A stretch of DNA of 64,000 nucleotides from Daedaleopsis sinensis. Taxonomy: Eukaryota; Basidiomycota; Agaricomycetes; Polyporales; Polyporaceae. The stretch spans positions 1,550,001 through 1,614,000 of the forward strand of contig CM066308.1 in assembly GCA_033807695.1 (NCBI GenBank). Direction: 5' to 3'. Under the pieces are notes generated by a model. It did not search any database. It had not been told where the DNA came from and saw only the letters and a list, made by a program, of their open reading frames with translations. The position numbers and the translations under genes were made by a program. Numbering within the stretch: position 1 is the stretch's first letter; each line of letters opens with the position of its first letter. Shown piece after piece: positions 21,601 to 35,339 of the stretch.

Positions 21601-24600
21601 GACGTGGGCAAGAAAGACCTTCCTTCGAACATCCGCGCGCGGTTCACAGAGATCGACGTGCCCCCGCCAGACGCTGACAAGGAGACCCTCCTCACCATCG
21701 TCGCGCAGTACATTGGTGCGTGCGCTGTCGGTGACAAGGGCGCGATCATGGACGTCGCCGACTTCTACACCGCGGTCAAGCGGCTTGCCGAAGAACGACA
21801 AATCGCGGATGGTGCGAACCACCGGCCGCACTTCAGCATGCGCACTCTGGCCCGTGCGCTTACGTTCGCGTCCGACATGGCCCCCGCGTATTCTCTCAGG
21901 CGGGCGCTTTGGGAGGGCTGTCTCATGGCGTTCACCATGGCACTCGACGGCACCAGTGCGACGGCTGTCACTGCCCTGGCTCAGAAGCATATCCTCGCGG
22001 GGGTGAGGAATCCTCGGTCGCTCTTGGCCAAGGAGCCGCTCCCACCTGGAGAACCGTCTGCGTACATCAAGTTCGGGCCCTTCTACCTCGAGCGCGGCCC
22101 GCTGCCCGAAGATCCTGCGGAAGACTACATCATGACCCCTTCCGTCGAAACGAAGCTTGTGGACCTCGCGCGTATCATCGCCGCGAAGCGCTTCCCCGTG
22201 CTCATCGAGGGCCCGACCTCCAGCGGCAAGACGAGCTCCATCGAGTACCTTGCGAAGCGTACGGGCCACCGTTTCGTGCGCATCAACAATCACGAGCACA
22301 CGGACATCCAGGAGTACATCGGGACGTATGTGTCGGACCCTGTCACGGGGAAGCTCGTGTTCAAGGAGGGTCTCCTCGTCCGCGCACTCCGCCAGGGCGA
22401 CTGGATTGTGCTGGACGAGCTGAATCTTGCCCCTACGGATGTCCTCGAGGCACTCAACCGTCTTCTCGACGACAACCGCGAGCTTGTCATTCCTGAGACG
22501 CAGGAGGTGGTCCGCCCCCATGCACACTTCATGCTCTTTGCGACGCAGAACCCCCCGGGTCTGTATGCCGGGCGGAAGGTCCTCTCACGCGCGTTCCGCA
22601 ACCGCTTCCTCGAGGTGCACTTCGCGGATGTCCCGCAAGCCGAGCTGGAGACCATCCTTTGCCAGCGCTGCCGCATCGCACCCTCGTACGGCCAGCGCAT
22701 CGTCAACGTCTTCACCGAGCTCCAGAAGCGCCGGCAGTCGAGCCGCGTCTTCGAGAGCAAGCATGGTTTTGCGACCCTCCGCGACCTCTTCCGATGGGCT
22801 GGTAGGGATGCAATGAGCTACGACGAGCTCGCGGCGAACGGCTACATGCTGCTTGCGGAGCGCACGCGCCGGGACGATGATAAGGTGGTTGTGAAAGAAA
22901 TCATCGAGTCGGTGATGAAGGTCCGCATCGACGAGTCTTCCCTCTATGACCTGCGCAACCCGAAGAACGACACCAGCGAGTTCCTTGGCTGTCCTGTACC
23001 CTCGTCTTCTCAGGTGGTCTGGACGGCAGCTATGCAGAGGCTGTTCGTGCTGACCGCTCGGGCTTTGCGGTTCAACGAGCCGGTCCTGCTCGTTGGAGAC
23101 ACGGGTTGTGGAAAAACGTCGGTCTGCCAGCTGTACGCAGAAGTCCTCAATCGCGTGCTCCGGTCGGTCAACTGCCACCAGAACACCGAGACCGCAGACC
23201 TCATTGGTGGTCTCCGGCCGATCCGGAACAAGGCCGCCTTAGAAGCGGAAACGCTGGGCGAAGTCGTTCACGCTTTGTCTCAGCTTGGGGTTACGGGTCT
23301 GACCGAGGATGCCGCATCACTGACCACGACTATCGATGGGCTGCTCAAGGCGGGCTCCCTTCCGTCCGAACAGGTCGGCGCGGTGCAAGAGCTTCGTGCA
23401 CGTCTCCAACGGCTGTCCGCACTTTTCGAGTGGCGCGATGGTCCTCTGGTTGAGGCGATGCGCAACGGCGACGTTTTCCTCCTCGACGAGATTTCCTTGG
23501 CGGACGACTCTGTTCTCGAGCGGCTGAACAGCGTCCTCGAGACCGGTCGCACGATCGTACTCGCCGAACGCGGGGGCAATGACACCGAGATTCCTGCTAT
23601 CCAGGCCGCGGACGACTTCAAGCTCGTCGCGACGATGAACCCCGGCGGCGACTACGGGAAGAAGGAGCTCTCGCCTGCACTGCGCAACCGGTTCACGGAG
23701 ATCTGGGTGCCCCCCATCACGGACCGCCGCGACTTGGATTGCATCGTCGAGACATTGTGGCAGCATGATGCGCTGCGGGCGTTAACGCAGCCGGTCTTGG
23801 ACTTCGTCGAGTGGATCTCTTCCACCGTAGGCGACCGTTCCTTCGCCAATTTGCGCGACATTTTGGTGAGTCAATTTGGTCTGTACTCCTCTTTGCAGTC
23901 TCTGAGGAAGTTCTAGACATGGGTGTCGTTCTCGAACGCGACTCTAGGCCGTGGTGAAGGTTCTGCGGTTTCTCCGAGCGAAATATTCGTAAGTTCTCAA
24001 CTTGAATACTCGTCAGACTCTCGATGTTCATTCCCTGTCAGCATCACGCAGCACAGATGACCTTCCTCGACGGTCTAGGCTCCATGCCTCAGTTGTCATC
24101 GTACTCCAAAGAGTCGTTGGCGCGGCTGAAGTCAAACGCCGTTTCGAAGTTGCAGGAGCTAGTCCCGGTGGCGCCTTCCGAACAGGACACACAAGTGTTA
24201 TCGACTGATGGCTTCGTGGTCCGTTTCGGAGCCTTCCCGATTCCGCGGGGTCCTCAGGAGCCTACTCCTCTCAGCTTTAGTCTGGAAGCGCCGACTACCC
24301 GCGACAATGTCATGCGTGTAGTCCGGGCGAGTCAGCTGTCAAAGCCCATAATGCTGGAGGGCAGTCCGGGTGTCGGCAAGACATCCCTTGTCGCTGCTCT
24401 CGCGAACATGTGTGGCCACCATCTCTGTCGCATCAACCTATCCGACCAGACGGACCTCGTCGATCTCTTTGGGTCTGACCTTCCGGTGGAGGGTGGCGAG
24501 CCTGGACAGTTCGCGTGGAAGGATGCAGAGTTTTTGCGTGCGCTCCAGGAAGGTCACTGGGTGCTGCTCGACGAGATGAACCTCGCACCGCAGTCAGTTC

Positions 24601-27600
24601 TCGAAGGTTTGAACGCTGTGCTCGACCACAGAGGCACGGTCTATATCCCAGAGCTTGGACGCTCCTTCACTCGACACCCCTCATTCCGGATTTTCGCAGC
24701 GCAGAACCCTCTCCATCAAGGTGGCGGGCGGAAAGGCTTGCCAAAGTCTTTCTTGAACCGGTTCACGAAGGTCTACGTGCAAGAGATGTCGGCAAACGAC
24801 CTGCTTCTGATCTGCCAAAACCTCTTCCCGCAGTACCCTCCCGACCTTCTCCAGAAGATGATTGCCTACATGTCGGTGCTGAACGAGGCGACCATGGTCA
24901 AGAGGTCGTTTGCGAGAGAGGGCGCGCCTTGGGAGTTTAATCTCCGCGATGTCATCAGATGGGCGACACTCCTCCATAGCTCAGATCCACCTGCACATCC
25001 TTCGGACTACCTTTCGCCCGTCATCTTGCAAAGGTTCAGAACCGCCGAGGATCGATCACGAGCCCATGAACTCTTTTCGACGTTGTTCCCAAGTGAGAGC
25101 CAGGGTGTCGAGAAGCCGCCAGCCTTCGTCTCGCCTTCCTACCTTCAAGTCGGTCGTCATGGTGCCTTCCGAGGACCCCGCGTTTCGTCCACTCGAAGCG
25201 GTCGCGTTCTACAAGCCTCGTTACACGCCTTGGAGTCTCTCGGCATCTGCATCGAGAACGGGTGGCTCGCGATCCTGACTGGCCCGAAGAATAGTGGTAA
25301 GACGACCCTCGTCAGGACGATGGCTTCCCTGCTAGGTAAGACCCTCCGGGAGGTCTCTATTAACAACGCCACAGACGCGACGGACATACTGGGAAGCTTC
25401 GAGGAGACTGATGTCGGATACTGCTTATCGACCGTCATTAGGGACGTCGTCGATCTTCTCGACGAAGTCTCTTGTGCCGGCATCGGATCGAAGACCCCCG
25501 CTGCCCTCGACTCCATCTTCAGGTTGGAGGCCCTTCCTCGGGCAGCAACGACAGAGACTGTCCCTCACGTGGTGCAGGTCCTTACCCAGATTCTGAATAG
25601 CCTCAGCGACCTCCCTGAACTATACCAGGCGCGATGCTCTCATCTTCGAACCCAGGTGCAAGGTCTGTCTCTACGACGTCCTCAAGCAGCGCAGCTAGAG
25701 TGGATCGACGGTCCACTCGTGCGCGCCCTGAAGGAAGGCCACTGGATCCTGCTCGATGGGGCGAACCTCTGCAACCCTTCGGTTCTCGACCGCCTTAACT
25801 CGCTCTGCGAAATGGGTGGCTCTTTGGCCTTGAACGAGCGGGGTGCGGTCAACGGCGAAGTCCAGGTTCTTCGTCCCCATCCAGACTTCCGGCTGTTCAT
25901 GTGCGCCGACAGTCAATATGGGGAGCTCTCTCGTGCGATGCGCAATCGTGGTATCGAAGTCGCACTGTTTACCTCGCTCACTGACGAGGATTGGACACGC
26001 GTCGTGGATCATATTCGTTGCTCTCCTCGATTTGTCTCTATTGGACAGGATCTTAGGCAAGTCGCGCTTGAGCATGCTGTGCTGCGACGTGGACTTGGCG
26101 ACTTTTCTGGCGACTCGGTGGACTCTATCTCGATTTCTGGTACTCGCCTCCTCGCGCAAGATTCCTCAAATGCGGGCGTTGTCGATCTCATGCATTGCTT
26201 GACGCCTTCACTCGGCTCGACCTCCTCCGGACGGGCAGAGCTGTTCTTCTTGGCGGCACATCTAGTCCCGAACGCCCTCCATCACCTCCGTCGCCTGGTA
26301 TCTTATCGCGACTCCGCTTTCCCCTCCTATCACACTATTCCCACATTCCTGGACTCGCTAGAATGTACCCACCTATATCGTACTATCATTCTAATGCGCA
26401 AGAATATCAATCAGAAATCTGTATTGCCGCCTGATGCACTGTCTGCGCAGGTGAGTTGTATCAATTCAGGTGAGTGTAAGTGCATCACGCTCATTATGTG
26501 CTGGAAGCCGTTGTATGCCTTTCATGGCCGAAAACACACGACCCACCGTGAGAATGATCAAGACCAGGTCGTGTTGCGTTACCTCCGCTTGCTCGTCTCC
26601 GCCACGGTAGACTACGGAGAGCCATTGGAAGAGGTTCATCAAGGGCAAGACGTCGTAAATAGCAATGAAAGAGCTCGAACCCGACAACTTGCAACTACTC
26701 AGGCTAGACTCCTCGTGAACGCTGTCAAGAACACCGCAACTTCGTTCCTTGCTGTGACCTCCATGAGCAGCATCGAGTACGGGGTACGTCGACGCATGTG
26801 AGCAATGTTGTCACAGATGCTGATGTATTCGCAGACCGTGGATAAACTGTTAGAAATTGTTGCATTTGGTCGCTTCCTGCGAGACGCAATACGTTCGCTC
26901 GAGACCTTTGACTTTTCCCTAGCACTGGCGATTTCAGAGTGGATCAAGCAAGCTCTCAGAGACCTACCAGACGAATGTTTGCGATTCTCGGATGTTCTGC
27001 AGAGTGTCGCCAGGCTTGATGCAGTCATCGCATTGAAGTCTGGACTTGCTCTGAACGAGATCTGGGAGGCGTTCACCAGTAGACCTCCAGCAGACATCGA
27101 TGGTACTCGTACGGCGGAATTGGAGTGTGTCGGTCGTCGGCTTCGCCCTGCAGCGAATGAGCAAGGTAAATCTACAATGAACAGCGAGACATAACCATAG
27201 CGGCTAACCTATGTTCCTTGACAGTACTGCGATCCGAAATCCTGAACGTCATGTCGATGTGGAAGCTCCCTGCAAATGCCGATGATTCCTACGACGCACT
27301 CGCAGCAGTCACGGATCAGTTGAATGCCGTAAATCTCATCCTCTTGTCGTCTCGTGTTTCCCAAAGTCTCAACCTCCTCTGCAGCGCATCCAGGAAGCGG
27401 GTACGGCGGATGAAGGCCTCCAACCCAACATCGACTTCTCCTATATCTTCAGCCAACTGCACGTGTTAGACGTTGTCTCACGGAACGCACCTGAACTTCA
27501 TGTCGTGAGTTTAGGGTGTTCTTGTTTGTGGTACTAACCTGAGTCCAGGTCGCACATCAGCATGTCCAGGCTCTCATAAACTATGGTTGCTCCGACCGAA

Positions 27601-30600
27601 GCGTGCCACTTACTACTTTAGTGCCGTACAAGCAGCTATCGTGGACAATTGACGCAAATCAAGGTCAGTATGCGTTATTTTCGTACCATACGGAGACTTG
27701 ATTCTCGCGCCCCATAGAAACCACAAAGGCGCTAGTGATTGCACAGAAGCAATGGTTGGAGGAAATTTGGGAGGCTCTCCCTATCGCAGAGGTGAGTATT
27801 TAGGTTAATTAGTGTGCATATCGAGACCTACTTCTATGACAGCTACACGGACCGTCGGCGATCTGTCATCCTGTCGAATTGCTGGGCACGCTGCTCGCTT
27901 GGTGAGTCGGATATTCATGCAGAAATGTTACCTACAACTAATTAGCATATAGTGATTCTACCCTACGAGCATCAGACACATTTTCTTCGTACGATTCCGC
28001 TCTCCAGCGACGCTTGAAGACACTCTCAAGCCCGCTCACGGTCTCCACGGATCGATGGTCCCAATTGACAGCTTTGCTCGCAAGTTCTATAACAATGGTG
28101 AGATAGCCCTGGGCTCAACGTTCAGTCTTGCGCTTTCTGTTAACCTACGCATAGGTCTTCACCTGCGTCGCGCGTCCTCCTTCCGTTCCGAGCGAGTCAG
28201 ACACCGTTCCTTCGGTGGACGTGACTGAGATCATCGCACGATTAGACGCCTATACGTCGTCGAACCTCACCGAGCTCTATCGCGACACCCTTCGTCCTCA
28301 TTTGCTGACGCTCGCGGAAACCGGAGACACCCGATCATACGCAAGTCTGGGTCGATGCTGGATTGCCCTCTCAAGGATTCTTCTGACGGTTTATGTCCCT
28401 AACATTCCTATCGACCCAGCAGTCACCCGGCAATGTTCTCACGCGTTCTTGTCTGGTCAAACCGCTTTGCTCGAAGCAGAACTTGACCTTACTCGTGACT
28501 ACGAGAAGAGGACGACCGGAAACAAGGACAGCCCCTCGATACGATATCTCCTGGACCAGATCGAAGCTCAGAAGCTGCGTCATTCGGGCGAGACGCCGTT
28601 GCATTCATCCCGCTTCGACGTGGCTCGACTTCACGCATATTGGACCGAGGTCTCTCAATTTCTGGAGCAGGTTGTGTCCTCGTCAAAAGTTGATGGTGTT
28701 ATAGCTGCGTTGGAGGCTGGCGAACGCCCCGCAGTTATGCGCGAACAAGTGATCCAAGCCTCGACTGCGGCGTTCTCACATCGGTTGGACGAGGTGTATG
28801 GAGATTACGCAGATATCAGCATCCCGATCCAACTCGCTCTCCTTCACCTCAGGTTGGGTTTGCGTCTAGTCTCCGATGCGACTTCAAATGACGAGGTCGC
28901 TGCAAACGATGCCTCTCTCGCCGAGGCTCTGGTTTCCTTCCCTTCTGTACAGTGCTTCGAGGCTCTCGCGACAGTGCATTCACAGCAGCCGTCGAACACC
29001 TCCTTCGGCTTCGTCTTATGGCAACTCGCATCTATTGCTTCAGAGATCGCATGCGGCGTGGAGTTGCAGTCTCAGATGTCCCGAGTCGAACTAATCTACG
29101 AGAAATCGCTCGGTCTGTCGTTGGTAGAAAAGGCGAGGAAGGAGGAAGAAGAACGTCAAGCGCAGTCCCTCTATCGTCAGAAGACGGAGGTCAACAGCCT
29201 CGCAACAGAAGCCGAGATAGAGGAGCAGGAGTTTCTCGCTCTTTTCCCGGAGTTCGAGGATCTTTTGGAACCTTCCCCGATGACGAAGGCTTCATCATCC
29301 GTGAAGTCATTAGACCTGCTCAAGCCAACCGATGTGAAACGCCTGGCGATCCTTCACCAGCGACTGTTCGAGGGCCACAGCGCCTCAGCGGTGGACTTCA
29401 GAGAAGAGATTCGAACCTCGCTCCTACACGATCTCTTCGTCACCCATGTTGCTCATTTACCCGAGAATTTGGACCAACGCAGCCGGCCATTCCAAATCGC
29501 TCACTTGCTCGACAGGCTTGATGTTCTCCACGGTGCCACCCGTAGCTCAAGCAGACCCTTCAACTTCTATGCGGATTGCAACGTCACGGAAACATGCAAG
29601 GCTACGGAGGTCTTACACCGCATGATAGCTCGTCTCGTCTCCCTTGTCAAGGAATGGCCTGAACAGATGGTCTTACAACATCTCAAGGATCGCTGCGAAG
29701 CTATCCTTCGACTGGACCTCTTCAGCCCCGTTGCGAAGGTGCTTTCCGCTGTCGAGCATCTCCTTCTGCAGATGGAAGATTGGGAGATGTACGCGAACAG
29801 AGAGAACACGCTCCGGGCATATCAACACGAGCTCGCGAACCTCGTCGTTTCTTGGCGGCGGTTGGAGTTGACCTCATGGCAAGGACTTCTCCTAACACAG
29901 GCCTTGGAGTTCGCAGATGGGGCTTCAGATTGGTGGTTCCGACTGTACGAAGCGACCGTGCGAGGAGTGGACGCTGCATCCGCGGAGGAAGAAAATGGCG
30001 CCGACGGTTCCGTTGCAGCGTATCTTGAAGGTCTAGTTCCACTCCTGGATTCATTCATGACGTCGAGTCCCCTGGGTCAATTCTCGACCCGACTGCTTCA
30101 TCTGAGAGCGTTCGAACGCTACTCTTTACACCTCGGCAAGCATTCTCAGGCGTCAAACCGTGCACATCGTATCCTGCACTTTACGACGGCATACTACGCG
30201 CAATTCCTCGATAAGGTCAACGCGTCGCTCTCCACTCAACAACAGACGTTGGAGAAAGAGATTCGTAACTTCATCAAGCTCGCTAGCTGGAAAGACATCA
30301 ATGTTCATGCCCTCAAGCAGAGCGCGCAGAAGACTCATCGTCAGCTATACAAGTGTGTCCGAAAGTTCCGGGAGATTCTACGCCAACCCGTAACCCCTCA
30401 CCTGGTGCTTGAGACTGCAGGCTCTGAAAACATGTCCACTTTCCTACTCCCAGGGCTCCACCTCTTCACTGATGTCCCCGGCCTTCCTCCTTTCTCCAGG
30501 CACGACACACAAGCTGACCACCTTCTTCACTTGGACAAGACGTTCAAGAATTTCCAACATGTCATTCAAGGACGAGCCGTCGCTCTAATCCGTTCAATCT

Positions 30601-33600
30601 CGCCAAATGATGTGGAAGATTTAGCTGCTGAGATCATCACCACGCTGCACAGTCTCGCTACAAGCTCTCCTCACCAGAGCGCCACCGCAGAGCAACGCGT
30701 CAAATTCTACAAAGCGCTGGGGGTACGCAAGCGGAAGGCTTGGAACGATCTCCTGAAGGAGCTCAAGAGGGTAGGTCTAAACGCAAATGTGAAGCCCGAG
30801 ATTGTTGAGCAACAGAGCAACGCACGTTGGCTGAGGGAACATCCTTTGATCGAGTCCATGAAGGAGAGCGAGGAAATTGTCGAGAAGAGCGAGGTTTACC
30901 TGCTTCGTCTTACGAAACTGCTTCCCGACCTGCGAACATCTCTAGCGAATCACCATCCTGATATGGGTACACGGGATCTTCAACGCGGCACGAATATGGT
31001 GGCATCTGGCTTTTCCCTTGCGATCGAAGCGCGAGACGGGTATGTAATAGGGTTTCGCATGACGCGATAGGATTGATCAACCAATACGTACAGGTTCGCG
31101 AACGCGGTCCAGCACTACAACCGCCTACGAAATATGGTGTCTCGTCTACAGTTGCTGTCGGAGCAAGATCGCGTCGTTGCGTCCGGTGCAGAGGTGTTGA
31201 CTCGCGTCGTGAGCATCAAGGACGATATCGGGAGGCTTGTGAACGCTCTCGAGGAAACTAGGACGATTTGGGATCAGTACATACGTCGATCCCCAGAGAC
31301 AAATGAGCTCTCAAGAGCCCTCGAGGACCTTCAGGCTGCTCATTCCGCATCTCAAGTGGTGTTCAATCAACTAGAAAGTGTCACAGGGAACGTGAGGATG
31401 TTAGATGTATTCCTTTTCACTGAGAGTGAGCACCATTACCGCACCTGGATGTCTCACGAATGCTGACACCCGGTCAGGCGAGGCAACCGTTGTTCAAAAT
31501 GCTCTCGAGCACGTGCAAACGGTTCTCCATATGTTTAGCAAGTGGATAGAAGGACCAAACATCGCAGCTCACTTCGTCAAGCCACTCCTTCTATGGCTCG
31601 AGAGACGCCAATCGTTTGCTTTCGTTCAATTCGCCCACAACTCCTCGGACAATATCGCAGCCGATTCCACTGGTCGTCTCATCGACCGACTTCTGCTCTC
31701 TGTACAGAAAATTATCGCCCTCGCTCCTACACCTACCGACTCTGACTCTGAGCCATCGGAGACTCCGGATCGCTTCGTGCGAGACCACAACCGGCTCATG
31801 GGCCAGATCACACAGTCTCTCAGGATCCACGAAGTGAACTCGCTTCTCACACACGCCCTACAGGAAGCAGCCGCCACTGCACAGGAGGAGCTACAGAAGA
31901 GAATCGCACGAGTCTTCCCTTTCCTCGAAACCTATCTCGACTTTGCTCGCGTACAGTTGAGTTATCATTGCGCGTGGTTAAAGGCGCTGTTCAAGCTTGA
32001 CTACGTGATCTGCTCCGTGGTGCACTCAATCGCTAAGGATGGGTTTTGCAAACCTCCTGAGGCAAGCGAAGGGGAAACAGAACAGCCAGGTATGGACGAC
32101 GCTGGTGGGATGGGGATTGGAGAAGGTGCAGGAAGCGAGAACGTCAGCAAGGACATTCAAGACGAGAGTCAGGTCGAGGGTTTGCAGGGAGAGGAGGGAG
32201 ATGAGGGAGAGGATGAAGACGTCGAGCGAGCAGAGGAAGGGAATGCGCTTGAGATGAGTGAAGATTTCGGCGGGAAAATGCAGGATATATCGGACGATGG
32301 GGAAGACGAGGACGAAGGAGATGACGAAAGAGAGAACCCGGAGGAGCAGTTGGGAAATCTGGACGAAGGGGACCCGTCCGCGGTCGACGAGAAGTTATGG
32401 GGTGATGAAGGCGGGCCGGAGGATTCCAACGAAGACCCGGGGAAGTCGAAGGATGACCACTCTACGAAGCAACAGGATAAAGAGTCCGAGACCGTTGCGA
32501 AGGAAGAGGCCGGGAGGAAACCATCAAACGACAAGGAGCAGGGTAATCGGGAACAATCCACTGCGCAGGAGGAGGTAGAGAGTGTCGAAGAAGACGAGGT
32601 TCCAAATGTCGCTGAGGAGAACATGGAGCCCGAAGAAGATCAAGATCATCAAAACGGCAGAGCGTTGGACGAGTTCGTTCCTGAGGCCGATACGCTCGAG
32701 CTCCCTGACGACATCGACTTTGGGAAGGAGGATGGAATAGAACGAGAGATGGATGAGGATATCGACATGGGCGAGGAAGATGAGAGGTCCGCAGATGACT
32801 CCATGCAAGATGCCGGCGAAGAAGATTCGATGGAGATGGAAGGTGACGATCTGCAGGCTATGCAAGAGGACGGAGCTCAATCTGAAGGGCATATGGAGGA
32901 CGCTGTAGAAGGGGCGGTCGCACAACCCGACCTTCATGCTGGTGTCGGTCAGGATGGTGAGCAGGCCGGAGGTCACGCCACGCCTGAAGCGGACAATGGC
33001 GACGGATCCGTAGGTCCGTTCCCATCGCGGGAAACCGGGGGGAACGAGGTAGAACAACGGGAAGCCGAGGGTATAGACGATACTCCAGTGGACCAGGTGG
33101 ATGAACAGTAAGTCGCAAGAACTTGGATAGGCAAGGTGCTTACCCGACTTTCACAGCATCTCCAATCCTCCTTCTGCTAGTGACGCGGAAGATGGGAAGG
33201 ATGGTAGCGGTTCTGCCCGCACCCGTCAAGGTGGTGCCCCGTCTCAGGGGAAGCTCGAACCGCCAAAACAAAACCCCCTTCGGAGCCTTGGAGATGCTCT
33301 TCGCGAGATCAGCCAGCGAATAGACGAAATTATGGAGGCGAGCGATTCACCGCTCATCAACGACGAGCGGATGGACACAGAACCCACTTCTCGGCTGGAG
33401 TACATTGATCCTTCCTCCGACACAGGCCAGAATGAGATGCAAGCACTGGGTCCCGCCCAGCAGGAAGACGTCGTCAAGCTCAACGACTTACAATTCCTCG
33501 ATGACGAATCGGAAGCCGTCAAAGTCGCACCCCTAGTCGAGAGACCAATGGAGACCTTCCCAGAACGGCCTCCTCAAGACGCCTTGCACGCCGAGGAGGT

Positions 33601-34657
33601 ATACTCTCAACAAGAAGACTTATCTACGTTGGACTCTGGATGGTCAGTTTCTCCTTCCGACCGAACGATCCCGTCTACTGCAACGAAGCTGGACGCTCAG
33701 CAAGAGATCGAACTAGCGTTGCGTCAGTGGCAAGCCGCGGGTCAGCCCGAAGGTGGCGCTGAAGACTTGTGGCGCAAGTACGAGTCGCTCACGCACGATC
33801 TCTCCTACTTTCTCTGTGAACAACTCCGTCTGATCCTCGAGCCCACCTTGGCGACCCGCCTCAAAGGCGACTACCGCACTGGAAAGCGCCTGAACATGAA
33901 GAAAATCATTCCATACATCGCGAGCGAGTTCACGAAGGACAAGATTTGGCTACGGCGCACTCGCCCAAGTCAGCGCGAATACCAAGTTCTGATCGCGTTG
34001 GACGACTCCCGGTCCATGGCCGAGTCGCACTCTGTGCATCTCGCGCTTCAGACCCTTGCGCTCGTATGTAAGGCACTTGGGAAGCTCGAAGTTGGCGATA
34101 TTGCGGTCGCGAAGTTCGGCGAGGCGGTGGACGTGTTACACGGATTCGATGGAGGTCCATTCACAGACCTAGCAGGAACCAGAGTTATGAGCGCCTTCCG
34201 CTTCGACCAGAAGGCTACACAGGTCCTGTCACTCATCAATACCAGCTTGGCGCTACTAGAGCAAGCAAAGGAGCGACGTTCAATGAGCTCCTCGTCTACC
34301 GCCGACTTATGGCAGCTCGAGATCATCATCTCGGACGGTATCTGCCAGGACCACGAACGGCTCCGTACGGTGCTTCGGCGAGCGGAAGAGCAGCAGGTCA
34401 TGATCGTGTTCATCATCCTCGACTCTTTACACTCCAATGGAGCCATTCCAGGTGCCGGCGGGCAGAAAGAGAACTCCATCCTCTCAATGAACCAAGTGGC
34501 GTACAAGATGGTGGACGGCCGGATGGATCTGAAGGTCGAGCGCTACCTGGACACATTCCCTTTCGAATATTATGTGGTACTGCGAAACGTGGAGGCACTT
34601 CCGGATGTACTGTCGGGGACGCTCAAGCAGTTTTTCGAGCGGATCGCGGAAGCATAA
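18659..34657 (+). CDS. MDN1: Midasin (dynein-like AAA+ ATPase of pre-60S maturation)
   Basis: Midasin/Rea1 removes assembly factors (Ytm1, Rsa4) from pre-60S particles in the nucleolus and nucleoplasm. Hand model of 19 exons: 18659-18966, 19022-19516, 19567-21135, 21185-21379, 21435-23865, 23917-23988, 24042-26450, 26508-26783, 26835-27165, 27225-27328, 27385-27504, 27549-27663, 27718-27791, 27843-27901, 27953-28097, 28155-31039, 31094-31425, 31478-33107, 33157-34657. Phases all agree, giving about 5,016 residues. The intron at 26451-26507 is optional. Walker A motifs of the six AAA modules are SAPSSGKS (first Gly replaced by Ser), GETGTGKT, GPTSSGKT, GDTGCGKT, GSPGVGKT and GPKNSGKT. Walker B is LDE in modules 2-5 but LLDGANL in module 6. 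A linker of about 1,500 residues, an Asp/Glu-rich segment (about 32090-33100) and a C-terminal MIDAS/VWA domain (LDDSRSM, D-x-S-x-S; IIISDG) follow. It appears intact. Confidence 0.96.
32090..33107 (+). other. MDN1: Acidic (D/E-rich) hinge segment of midasin
   Basis: Within exon 18, about 340 codons are dominated by Glu, Asp, Gly and Ser. This is the known flexible acidic tether that links the long linker to the MIDAS domain. The purine-rich coding strand (GAGGA/GAAGA runs) produces long Ser/Pro-rich shadow frames on the minus strand. Confidence 0.9.
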
Positions 34658-35339
34658 TTATTAGAGTCGTTCATGGATGTATAGCTGTAGCAACAAGAAA
34701 TACCGTTACTGCCTTAAATTCCAGGAAGAAAACTATGATATGACGTGTACCAGTGGATATAACATTGCCCCCCCCAGGCGGTCCTGGATCCGCGCCACAC
34801 TGGAAGTTATTGATAGGAGTCCGGTATAGTGTGACCGTGATTGAACCGGTGACCAAACCGTTACATAGCTGTCTTGTGTAATTCTGAAGACTATTGAGAA
34901 CTAAGAGAATCTTACAGCTGTTTTCATAACGATAGGCCCTTGTCAATCGAAATATACACATAGTCGGTTAGCGGAGTTGGGCTCCGCGATCAGCGGCATC
35001 TCACGGCATATGCGGCGGACTTCGCTAGAAACAGTGATGTGCCGGTTGCATGTCCAGGCGCGCGACTTTGATGGGGGTCGCATGTAGGGTCCTAAGGTCA
35101 CCTAAGTGACCCGACCCCACCCGATTTGGAAAGGTGTCTCGTTGACACGAAGTCCGAGTAAATCCGAGTGAACCTGCACCGTGCTGGCTTGGTGCAGGCT
35201 CATTCGGCACATGATCCGACAACTTGGTGTGGCCCCACTTCCTGATGTGGCTGTCTGGCGGCTTGTCCAGCGCCGGCTCATGCAAATACATATGTATGTG
35301 AAGTTGTCACGGTACACTGGCAGAGTCAATGTACATACA
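34658..35339. other. Intergenic, start of the repeat-rich half
   Basis: About 680 bp after the MDN1 stop. It contains AT-rich 3'-flank sequence and, near 35085-35115, the segment GGTCCTAAGGTCACCTAAG. That core resembles CTAAGGTC sequences at about 38808 and 39701. No gene is visible. Confidence 0.4.

Noticed and set aside
20243..22527. Minus-strand frames across AAA modules 1-3 of midasin (361 and 225 codons)
   Set aside because: Antisense shadows of GC-rich coding sequence. The plus strand has unambiguous AAA motifs in continuous phase.
32169..33057. Minus-strand frames opposite the acidic midasin segment
   Set aside because: Ser/Phe/Pro-rich shadows produced by GAGGA/GAAGA codon runs on the coding strand.
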